5,387 bases of DNA from an uncultured Mycoplasmatota bacterium. Its GTDB lineage: Bacteria > Bacillota_I > Bacilli_A > RF39 > UBA660. The notes below the pieces were generated by a model that saw nothing but the letters and a program-made list of their open reading frames with translations, did no database searches and was not told the origin of the DNA. Shown piece by piece: positions 1 to 5,071 of the stretch. Position numbers and translations under genes: made by a program. Position 1 is the first letter of the stretch. Each line of letters starts with the position of its first letter. The DNA is taken from NCBI GenBank assembly GCA_947296775.1, contig CAMYRF010000082.1, forward strand, positions 1-5,387, given 5' to 3'.

Positions 1-1247
1 ATTCTGTTTTGCTTGATGAAAATATGATTATTACTAACCATCATCCAGTAGTGCATACTTTACTAATTGGAACATGTGTTAAAATTGGAATGATTTTTGA
101 TAATGTGAATGTCGGTTTGTTTTTATACAGCATTATTCAAATATTAGTTTTAGCTTTAACGCTTTCATGTACTATCTCTTTTATGAAAAAATTGGGTATT
201 AGTAGATTATATAGATTAATATGTTTACTAATATATGCTTTGGTTCCAGTTTTTCCTTTTTATGCGATGAGCCCAGTTAAGGACGTTATATTTGGGTGTT
301 TAATTATTTTATATATTATTATGATTAGTAATTATATTATTTTTAAGGAAAAAGTAAATTTTGTTAAAGGTATTAAGATTTTTGTTTTAGTGGTTTTAAT
401 AATTTTATTTAGAAATAATGGAATTTATGTAGTTCTATTATCTATGCCATTTTTATTTATGATTTATCATAGGGAAAGTAAGAAAATTTTAATAGTTTTT
501 ATTTCTGTTTTAGTATTTTATTCTACTTATCAAAATGTTATTTTACCTTATTTTAAAGTGACACCTTCCAGTGTTCGTGAAGCTTTATCAATTCCGTTTC
601 AACAAACTGCTCGTTATGTTTCTTTTAATGAAGATAAGGTAAGTGAAGATGAGAAAAATTATATTGATAAGATTTTGGGTTATGATACTTTATCTAGTAG
701 GTATAATCCTGAGAAAGCAGATCCTGTTAAAAATGAATTTAATAGGTATAGTACTAAAGATGATTTAATTAATTATTTTAAAGCTTGGTTTACTGGATTT
801 TGTAAAGATCCTTTAACTTATGTGTCAGCCACTATAAATAATACATATGGATATTTTTATCCTTTTGATAAAAAGTGGTATATCTATTATAAATATAATG
901 ATGTTTTAAAAAATAATGGTTTTGATTATCACTATAATAATTTAGATGGTTTAAGAAAAATTTTAATTAAATATGGAAATGTTTTTCAGAGCATTCCTAT
1001 TTTAGGATTATGTGTTAATATTGGGTTTTCTACTTGGCTTTTATTTTTAATGATAGGTTATTTAATTTATAAACAAAAATATAAAGAGATAATAATCTAT
1101 TTACCAGCATTTATTATTTTGCTTGTGTGTATTGCTTCACCTGTGAATACTTATTTTAGATATGCGCTTCCTAATATTTTTGGAATGCCACTTATGATTG
1201 GAATATTTTTAAGTCTTATAAAGAAAGAAGGAGTAAAAAATGAATGA
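1..1247 (+). CDS. Multi-pass membrane protein, DUF6020/GT-C-like, 5' end outside the window
   Basis: The reading frame is open from base 3 with no convincing start. A TTG at 9-11 has no ribosome binding site, and the first residues already look like the interior of the family, so the gene is cut by the window edge. Numbering from that TTG, about eight hydrophobic segments are visible (roughly 36-58, 67-87, 92-112, 121-153 possibly as two, 159-180, 327-350, 357-377 and 383-403). A hydrophilic, presumably external loop lies at about 183-325 and contains SIPFQQTARYV. The motifs NHHPVVHT (10-17), KDV (91-93) and RNNGIY (135-140) are what I recall from DUF6020 proteins, which have a glycosyltransferase GT-C/ArnT-like architecture using lipid-linked sugars. 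Activity on sugars is an inference. The 3' end overlaps the next gene, a glycosyltransferase, by 8 bases, so translation is probably coupled. It stops at TGA. Multi-pass membrane protein is sure; the family name is moderately sure. Confidence 0.8.
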   Translation, partial: SVLLDENMIITNHHPVVHTLLIGTCVKIGMIFDNVNVGLFLYSIIQILVLALTLSCTISFMKKLGISRLYRLICLLIYALVPVFPFYAMSPVKDVIFGCLIILYIIMISNYIIFKEKVNFVKGIKIFVLVVLIILFRNNGIYVVLLSMPFLFMIYHRESKKILIVFISVLVFYSTYQNVILPYFKVTPSSVREALSIPFQQTARYVSFNEDKVSEDEKNYIDKILGYDTLSSRYNPEKADPVKNEFNRYSTKDDLINYFKAWFTGFCKDPLTYVSATINNTYGYFYPFDKKWYIYYKYNDVLKNNGFDYHYNNLDGLRKILIKYGNVFQSIPILGLCVNIGFSTWLLFLMIGYLIYKQKYKEIIIYLPAFIILLVCIASPVNTYFRYALPNIFGMPLMIGIFLSLIKKEGVKNE

Positions 1248-2163
1248 TAAAAAAATTGCAATTTTAATTCCTTGTTATAATGAGGAAAAAACAATTGGAA
1301 AGGTTATTGATGATTTTAAAAGTGTTTTACCACAGGCTGATATTTATGTTTATGATAATAATTCTACAGATAAAACTTATGAAATTGCGACTAATAAAGG
1401 AGCGATAGTAAGGCATGAATATAGGCAAGGTAAGGGTAATGTTATTAGGTCGATGTTTAGAGAAATTAATGCTGATTGTTATTTGATAATTGATGGTGAT
1501 GATACTTATCCTGCTCATCATGCTAAAGAAATGTGCGAGATTATTTTAAATGGTAAAGCTGATATGGTAGTTGGTGATAGACTTTCTAGTACTTATTTTT
1601 CTGAAAATAAAAGACCTTTTCATAATTTTGGAAATAGGATAGTTAGATTTTTAATTAACAAAATTTTTGAAAATGAAATTAAAGATATTATGACTGGTTA
1701 TAGGGCGTTTAGTTATGAATTTGTTAAATCGTTTCCAGTTTTATCTAAAGGGTTTGAAATTGAAACTGAGATGACTATTCATGCAGCTTTTAATAATTTT
1801 AAAATAGTGGAAATTCCAGTTTTGTATCGTGATAGACCTTTAGGAAGTGAATCTAAGCTTAATACTTATTCTGATGGTTTTAAGGTTTTAAAAACGATTG
1901 CGATTTTATTTAAGGAGTACAAGCCTTCATTTTTCTTTAATATTATTGCTTCTATTCTTTTGGTTTTTAGTTTAATTTTGGTAGGACCTATTATAGGTGA
2001 GTTTTTAAAAACTGGTTTGGTTCCGAGGTTTCCAACTTTGATTGTTTCAGGGGTTTTATTAGTTATGGCATTACTTCTTTGGGTATGCGGAATTATTTTA
2101 CAGGTTATTGTTAAGAAAAATAAACAATTATATGAATTATATTTAAACTTAATTGAAAGATGA
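1240..2163 (+). CDS. Family 2 glycosyltransferase with two C-terminal membrane helices
   Basis: A 307-residue protein with a cytoplasmic GT-A domain followed by two membrane helices (about 231-253 and 266-291). Visible GT2 motifs are IPCYNEE (10-16), YDNNSTDKT (38-46), the nucleotide-sugar/metal site IDGDD (84-88), MTGYRAF (151-157), GFEIETEM (171-178) and YRDRPLGSESK (196-206). This pattern fits dolichol/polyprenyl-phosphate mannosyl- or glucosyltransferase-like enzymes, which move a sugar from an NDP-sugar to a lipid carrier at the inner membrane face. The actual sugar cannot be read from the sequence. ATG 1240 is chosen because AAGGAG (1228-1233) sits 6 bases upstream and the GT2 fold begins at residue 5. 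It starts inside the upstream membrane-protein gene, suggesting a pair in which this enzyme charges a lipid carrier and the neighbour uses the product. That pairing is inference. The end overlaps a possible ATG at 2160 (ATGA). Confidence 0.92.
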   Translation: MNDKKIAILIPCYNEEKTIGKVIDDFKSVLPQADIYVYDNNSTDKTYEIATNKGAIVRHEYRQGKGNVIRSMFREINADCYLIIDGDDTYPAHHAKEMCEIILNGKADMVVGDRLSSTYFSENKRPFHNFGNRIVRFLINKIFENEIKDIMTGYRAFSYEFVKSFPVLSKGFEIETEMTIHAAFNNFKIVEIPVLYRDRPLGSESKLNTYSDGFKVLKTIAILFKEYKPSFFFNIIASILLVFSLILVGPIIGEFLKTGLVPRFPTLIVSGVLLVMALLLWVCGIILQVIVKKNKQLYELYLNLIER

Positions 2164-2169
2164 GTGTGG

Positions 2170-2195
2170 ATTATATTTTAAATTTGTTATATAAT
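2170..2195 (+). promoter_or_regulatory. AT-rich dyad overlapping a TATAAT box upstream of the XRE gene
   Basis: ATTATAT (2170-2176) and ATATAAT (2189-2195) form a perfect 7-bp inverted repeat separated by 12 bases. The right arm contains a consensus -10 hexamer, TATAAT (2190-2195). The best-spaced -35 (TGGATT, 2167-2172, 17-bp spacer) is poor. Dyads over a promoter are typical operators for XRE-family proteins, so autoregulation is possible. However, the dyad is pure A/T in an AT-rich genome, and the implied transcript would start only about 9 bases before ATG 2211. Treat as a weak candidate. Confidence 0.3.
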
Positions 2196-2201
2196 GGTTG
2201 T

Positions 2202-2207
2202 GGTGAT
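2202..2207 (+). promoter_or_regulatory. Ribosome binding site that decides the XRE gene start
   Basis: GGTGAT, the downstream half of the AGGAGGTGAT consensus, lies 3 bases before ATG 2211. The next gene has a closely similar site (AGGAAGTGAT, 3073-3082) with the same 3-base gap. The alternative in-frame ATG at 2160 overlaps the glycosyltransferase stop and has only GAAAG before it. Confidence 0.6.
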
Positions 2208-2210
2208 AAT

Positions 2211-3038
2211 ATGGACCAACAAAAAGTAGGGGAATTTATAAGTTTACTTAGAAAAGAAAAAGGTCTTACACAGCAAGAACTTGCAGAAAAACTTGGGGTT
2301 ACTGATAAGGCGGTTAGTAAGTGGGAACGTGGTCTTGGATGCCCAGATATTTCTTTATTAGTGCCTATAAGTGAAATTTTTGATGTTTCAATTAATGAAT
2401 TATTAGCTGGTGAAAGAAGGGGAGAATTATCTTCTTTAGATTTAAATCAAGCAAATAGAGAGATTATTGAATATTCTAGTAATGAAATTAAGGTTAATAA
2501 GAAAAAGAATCGTAATTTAAAGTTTAGTTTATCGGTGTTAGTGACTGTTTTAATTTTAATTCTTTTATGTTTTGGTATGAGTGCGTATAAGAAAGTTTCA
2601 TTGGAAAAAGAAATGGAAGAATATATAAATCATGTTGAAAGTTATTTAAAGGAACTTGGATTTAAAAAGGATAATCCACTTCGTTCTCCTAATTCTTTAT
2701 TAACTATTGATGGTATTACATATGTGGTACCTAAGGTTACTTATAAGTCAAATAGTAAAAATGAAATTTATAAAGAAATTCTTTCTTATTCTGATTATGA
2801 AAATTTGACTGGTTTGATTGTTTATATGAACGAGGATGAAATTGTAGTTTATAAATATGAAGATATTGGTGAACGTAAATCTAAGATGATTTCGGTTAGG
2901 TTTAATGTTAATGGAAAGCTTATAAAAGATAAAAATTATGGTGAAAAAGAAAAACAATTTTATAAAGAAAATGAAGATGTGATTTTAGAAAGAGCTCAGC
3001 AAATTGTTATGATGTGGCATAATATTTATGATAATTAA
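2211..3038 (+). CDS. Membrane-anchored XRE-family HTH regulator
   Basis: A 275-residue protein from ATG 2211. Residues 1-68 form a standard XRE/Cro helix-turn-helix domain: RKEKGLTQQELAEKLGVTD (14-32), then KAVSKWERG (33-41), CPD (44-46) and the closing VSINELLAGE (59-68). A polar linker rich in K/N (about 70-104) leads to one hydrophobic helix (about 105-126). The C-terminal region (about 127-275) is charged and would lie outside the cell; I do not recognise its fold. The layout suggests a DNA-binding protein tethered to the membrane and controlled by an external or envelope signal, which is inference. An in-frame ATG at 2160 would add 17 residues unlike any family N-terminus, so I prefer 2211. 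It lies 47 bases after the glycosyltransferase stop and may be co-transcribed with it or use the candidate promoter/dyad at 2170-2195. No terminator is seen before the next gene. Confidence 0.87.
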   Translation: MDQQKVGEFISLLRKEKGLTQQELAEKLGVTDKAVSKWERGLGCPDISLLVPISEIFDVSINELLAGERRGELSSLDLNQANREIIEYSSNEIKVNKKKNRNLKFSLSVLVTVLILILLCFGMSAYKKVSLEKEMEEYINHVESYLKELGFKKDNPLRSPNSLLTIDGITYVVPKVTYKSNSKNEIYKEILSYSDYENLTGLIVYMNEDEIVVYKYEDIGERKSKMISVRFNVNGKLIKDKNYGEKEKQFYKENEDVILERAQQIVMMWHNIYDN

Positions 3039-3053
3039 TTTTTGTGATAAAAT
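3025..3053 (+). promoter_or_regulatory. Extended -10 promoter of the superoxide reductase gene
   Basis: TGATAAAAT (3045-3053) is an extended -10 element (TGn plus TAAAAT). A weak -35, TTTATG (3025-3030), sits 17 bp upstream inside the end of the XRE gene. Transcription would start near 3060, leaving a leader of about 26 bases with the strong site AGGAAGTGAT at 3073-3082, 3 bases before ATG 3086. Confidence 0.55.
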
Positions 3054-3085
3054 AGAGGCAGTAGGGATATAAAGGAAGTGATAAA

Positions 3086-3454
3086 ATGAAAATTTGTAAA
3101 TGTAAAAATTGTGGGAATGTTATAGAGATGTTAGATGATAATGGTGGTATGATTTTGTGCTGTGGTGAAGAAATGGAAAGATTAATTCCTGAAGCTAGTG
3201 ATGGAGCTAGAGAAAAGCATGTACCAGTTATTACTAAAGATGATGATGAAATAATTGTTTCTGTTGGTAGTGTAAAACATCCAATGGATGATGATCATTA
3301 TATTAACTGGATAGCCCTTGAAACTGATAATAATGTGATTAGAACTACTTTAGTTCCAGGCGGTGAACCTGAAGCTAGATTTCCTTATATTAAAGGTAGT
3401 ATAGTTTATGCTTATTGTGATAAGCACGGTTTATGGAAAGCTATAGTAAATTAG
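3086..3454 (+). CDS. dfx: Desulfoferrodoxin, 2Fe superoxide reductase
   Basis: A 122-residue cytoplasmic protein that reduces superoxide to hydrogen peroxide without making oxygen (EC 1.15.1.2), taking electrons usually from rubredoxin; typical of anaerobes. Both iron centres are complete. Centre I, the desulforedoxin-like domain, has C6, C9, C25 and C26 (CxxC plus adjacent CC). Centre II, the catalytic neelaredoxin-like domain, has the EKHVP motif (E43, K44, H45), H65, H71, C111 and H114. The length matches the usual class of about 125 residues. An additional C4 precedes the first ligand pair (CKCKNC, 4-9), which I do not recall as a family feature. ATG 3086 is set by AGGAAGTGAT at 3073-3082 and by the family N-terminus. 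It has its own extended -10 promoter. A hairpin covers the stop codon and tRNA-Thr follows 12 bases later. Bases 3091-3112 recur exactly at 4851-4872. Confidence 0.96.
   Translation: MKICKCKNCGNVIEMLDDNGGMILCCGEEMERLIPEASDGAREKHVPVITKDDDEIIVSVGSVKHPMDDDHYINWIALETDNNVIRTTLVPGGEPEARFPYIKGSIVYAYCDKHGLWKAIVN
3091..3112 (+). repeat. 22-base direct repeat, copy 1 (inside dfx)
   Basis: These bases encode dfx residues from K2/I3 to C9 and are identical to 4851-4872. The repeat spans the codons for C4, C6 and C9. A 22-base perfect match is unlikely by chance within a window this size, even at this A/T content. Confidence 0.9.
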
Positions 3455-3460
3455 CTTTCT
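3435..3460 (+). terminator. Hairpin over the dfx stop codon, before tRNA-Thr
   Basis: GAAAGCTA (3436-3443) and TAGCTTTC (3452-3459) are perfect reverse complements with an 8-base loop; G3435 and T3460 can add a G-U pair. The stop codon TAG (3452-3454) is in the right arm, and the tRNA 5' end is 7 bases past the stem. The bases after it (TTAGTTTG) make only a poor U-tract, so it may be a partial terminator, an mRNA-stabilising 3' end, or a processing signal separating dfx mRNA from the tRNA. The structure is seen directly; its role is inference. Confidence 0.5.
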
Positions 3461-3466
3461 TAGTTT

Positions 3467-3542
3467 GCCGAAGTAGCTTAGTTGGTAGAGCAACCGTCTC
3501 GTAATCGGTAGGTCGCAGGTTCGACTCCTGTCTTCGGCACCA
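3467..3542 (+). tRNA. tRNA-Thr (anticodon CGT)
   Basis: A complete 76-base cloverleaf including encoded CCA. The acceptor stem GCCGAAG (3467-3473) pairs with CTTCGGC (3532-3538); the discriminator is A3539 and CCA is 3540-3542. The D arm is 3476-3491 with GG in the loop. The anticodon arm is 3493-3509 with T33 at 3499 and anticodon CGT at 3500-3502, reading ACG. It has a U-U mismatch at the base of the loop (3497/3505). The variable loop AGGTC is 3510-3514 and the T arm GCAGG-TTCGACT-CCTGT is 3515-3531. It lies 12 bases after the dfx stop with no room for a separate full promoter unless one lies inside dfx (a TATAGT at 3442-3447 is possible). Co-transcription with dfx is therefore likely. A T-rich stretch follows, with no clear terminator hairpin. 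Confidence 0.97.
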
Positions 3543-3681
3543 TTTTATTTGAATGTTTATATTATATCTAAATTGTTTGTGATGAGGATATTTTTTAATA
3601 AATAGTTTAATTGAAAAAAAGAGTGATTTTAATTGGATATTTAGATAAAATGCAATAAATTATAGGGTTATACCTTTGTTT

Positions 3682-3710
3682 TTTTTATAGAATGGTGTAT
3701 GTGATATAAT
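3682..3710 (+). promoter_or_regulatory. Extended -10 promoter of the HD phosphohydrolase gene
   Basis: TGATATAAT (3702-3710) is a consensus -10 with the TGn extension. The -35 region at 17 bp (3682-3687, TTTTTA) is weak, as is common with extended -10 promoters. Transcription would start near 3717, and AGGAGG (3731-3736) follows, 4 bases before ATG 3741. The rest of the 198-base gap after the tRNA (3543-3681) is AT-rich and I see no other gene or strong structure in it. Confidence 0.6.
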
Positions 3711-3740
3711 TTTGTTAATATATTAAATTTAGGAGGGATT

Positions 3741-4859
3741 ATGTTAGAACAAGTTAAAAATAATATGAATAAATTTGATAGAGATTTAAGCCCTTATGCG
3801 TGTTTAAATAGTGAGGCAATTAGATTTACAGAAATTGAGGACAATGATATTAGAACTTCTTATTTTAGAGATATTGATCGTATTATTTATTCACTTTCTT
3901 ATTCTAGATATAGTGATAAAACTCAAGTTTATAGTTTTAGTGATAATGATCACATTAGTAAAAGAATGACTCATGTACAACTTGTTAGTAAGGTGGCTAG
4001 AACTATTGGAAGGGCATTAAACTTAAATGAAGATTTAATTGAAGCGGCTGCTTTAGGACATGATTTAGGTCACGTTCCTTTTGGACATGCTGGTGAAAGT
4101 ATTCTTAATAAAATTTCTTTAGAAAATGGTGAAGGTTTTTTTAACCATAATGTTCAAAGCGTTAGAAATTTAATGTGTTTAGAAAATAATGGTGAAGGAA
4201 AGAATATTACTTTACAAGTTTTAGATGCAATTTTATGTCACAATGGAGAATTTGCTTTAAAGAAATATCGCCCTAGAAAGAAAACTAAAGAGCAGTTTTT
4301 GGAGGAATATAATTTAACTTATACTGATGAAAGTATGGTTAAAAATTTAGTTCCAATGACATTAGAAGGCTGTGTTGTAAGAATAAGTGATATTATTGCT
4401 TATATTGGTAGAGATATTGAAGATGCGATTAGACTAGGCAATATAGATATTAATGATATTCCTGAAGATATTACTAAAGTGTTAGGTGTTAATAACAAGG
4501 ATACTATAAATACTTTAGTTAATGATATTGTTAGAAATAGTTATGGTAAAGATTACTTATGTATGAGCGATGATATTTTTGAAGCTCTTGTTAAATTAAA
4601 ACAATTTAATTATAAAAATATTTATAATAAAGCAGTAACTAAAGAAATGTTAGATTATTATGAAACTATGTTTAGAACGGTTTTTGAAAAATCTTTGCAA
4701 GCAATTAAAAACAATGATGCAGATAATCCAATTCATAAAATTTATCTAAATAACATGAGTAAGGATTATTTAGATAATACTTCTGACGAAAGGAAAGTTA
4801 TTGATTATATTGCTGGTATGACTGATGATTTCTTTATAAAGCAATATGGTAATTTGTAA
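3741..4859 (+). CDS. HD-domain dGTPase-like triphosphohydrolase
   Basis: A 372-residue cytoplasmic protein of the Dgt/COG0232 family, whose members cleave dNTPs (classically dGTP) to the nucleoside plus tripolyphosphate and help control dNTP pools. The metal-binding HD residues are present: H78 in RMTHVQ, H107-D108 in LGHDLGH, and D217 in RISDIIAYIGRD. Other family marks are R28 in the N-terminal region, SRYSDKTQVY (55-64), PFGHAGE (113-119), FNHNVQSVR (134-142), LCHNGE (165-170) and the C-terminal DYIAGMTDDFF. Substrate preference cannot be told from sequence. ATG 3741 follows a strong AGGAGG, and the gene has its own extended -10 promoter. The 3' end is odd: the last two codons and the TAA lie inside a 22-base repeat of the dfx start (4851-4872), so the final residues after KQY may have been replaced or trimmed by a rearrangement. 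The core ends intact, so activity is probably unaffected. Confidence 0.92.
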   Translation: MLEQVKNNMNKFDRDLSPYACLNSEAIRFTEIEDNDIRTSYFRDIDRIIYSLSYSRYSDKTQVYSFSDNDHISKRMTHVQLVSKVARTIGRALNLNEDLIEAAALGHDLGHVPFGHAGESILNKISLENGEGFFNHNVQSVRNLMCLENNGEGKNITLQVLDAILCHNGEFALKKYRPRKKTKEQFLEEYNLTYTDESMVKNLVPMTLEGCVVRISDIIAYIGRDIEDAIRLGNIDINDIPEDITKVLGVNNKDTINTLVNDIVRNSYGKDYLCMSDDIFEALVKLKQFNYKNIYNKAVTKEMLDYYETMFRTVFEKSLQAIKNNDADNPIHKIYLNNMSKDYLDNTSDERKVIDYIAGMTDDFFIKQYGNL

Positions 4860-4884
4860 ATGTAAAAATTGTTATAAGGTGATA
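4846..4884 (+). pseudogene. Remnant of a second dfx 5' coding end
   Basis: From ATG 4846, in a frame different from the overlapping dGTPase gene, the translation begins M-V-ICKCKNC-YK-VI, against M-K-ICKCKNC-GN-VI for dfx. About 33 of 42 bases match 3086-3127, including 22 in a row. The dfx likeness then stops and the frame runs through a decayed tRNA to a TAA at 4912-4914. There is no ribosome binding site upstream of 4846. This is best read as a truncated, non-functional duplicate of the dfx start. It overlaps the last 14 bases of the dGTPase gene. Confidence 0.65.
4851..4872 (+). repeat. 22-base direct repeat, copy 2 (end of dGTPase gene)
   Basis: Identical to 3091-3112 in dfx and in the same orientation. 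It includes the dGTPase stop codon (4857-4859). The two copies flank a segment holding most of dfx, tRNA-Thr and the dGTPase gene, so recombination between them would delete or duplicate about 1.76 kb. Confidence 0.9.
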
Positions 4885-4952
4885 GGTTTTACTTGTAGAA
4901 CAATTGACTTGTAATCAGTAGGTCATTGGTTCAAGCTTTGTTTTTAGTACCA
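4877..4952 (+). pseudogene. Degenerate tRNA-Thr (anticodon TGT), probable tRNA pseudogene
   Basis: A 76-base stretch ending in ACCA that aligns without gaps to the intact tRNA-Thr at 3467-3542, with about 45 of 76 positions identical by hand count. The anticodon arm (4903-4919) is intact, with loop CTTGTAA giving anticodon TGT (4910-4912), and AGGTC follows at 4920-4924. The D stem GTTT/GAAC still pairs. The acceptor stem is ruined (most of its seven pairs are mismatched or wobble, and one base may be lost at positions 8-9). The conserved T8, A14 and G18 are changed, and the T stem (ATTGG/TTTGT) has one mismatch and several G-U pairs. Many changes look like C-to-T decay. A working threonine tRNA is unlikely. 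An unusual tRNA-like RNA is the alternative. Confidence 0.72.
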
Positions 4953-5014
4953 TATAGAAACTCGAGATTATGTTTTTTGAATTTTTATATACATACTTAA
5001 TTTATAAAATCTCT

Positions 5015-5044
5015 TTGTTAATCTAATGTTTTTTAGGGTATAAT
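5015..5044 (+). promoter_or_regulatory. Promoter of the YgjV-family gene
   Basis: TTGTTA (5015-5020) and TATAAT (5039-5044) have an 18-bp spacer, giving a start near 5051. AGAGGAG (5057-5063) follows, 8 bases before ATG 5072. The rest of the gap from 4953 is AT-rich, with no other gene seen. Confidence 0.65.
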
Positions 5045-5071
5045 GTAAAAAGTGGTAGAGGAGAATTAAAT

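Noticed and set aside
1240..1247. TGA read as tryptophan (mycoplasma code)
   Set aside because: TGA ends two genes exactly where the next gene begins, and tryptophan is encoded by TGG in the conserved proteins, so the standard bacterial code fits.
1327..1521. Minus-strand open frame of 64 codons inside the glycosyltransferase gene
   Set aside because: It lies wholly opposite conserved GT2 coding sequence, has a low-complexity I/N/S-rich translation and no family likeness; it is a shadow of the AT-rich gene.
2160..2210. Upstream in-frame ATG at 2160 as the XRE gene start
   Set aside because: The ATGA overlap is attractive, but there is no good ribosome binding site, the 17 added residues do not resemble the family, and ATG 2211 has GGTGAT at the right distance.
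2748..2957. Minus-strand open frame of 69 codons inside the XRE gene
   Set aside because: It is F/I/N-rich low complexity opposite a real gene, with no supporting start signals.
3543..3740. Search for CRISPR repeats, a riboswitch or a mobile element in the gap after tRNA-Thr, including integration at the tRNA
   Set aside because: No spaced repeats, no recognisable riboswitch core, no integrase or transposase frame. The downstream repeat covers the dfx start plus a whole tRNA, unlike a typical short attachment-site duplication of a tRNA 3' end.
4846..4914. A 22-codon frame with four cysteines beginning M-V-ICKCKNC, as a possible small protein
   Set aside because: There is no ribosome binding site, it overlaps the end of the dGTPase gene, and its second half is decayed tRNA sequence. 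It is better explained as a truncated dfx remnant.
4956..4977. Possible terminator hairpin AGAAAC/GTTTTT followed by T-rich bases
   Set aside because: Six pairs at most, with one G-U, a 10-base loop and few G/C pairs; too weak to call in AT-rich DNA.
4983..5009. TTTTATA/TATAAAA inverted repeat
   Set aside because: Pure A/T stem of 7 pairs with a 13-base loop; expected by chance at this composition.
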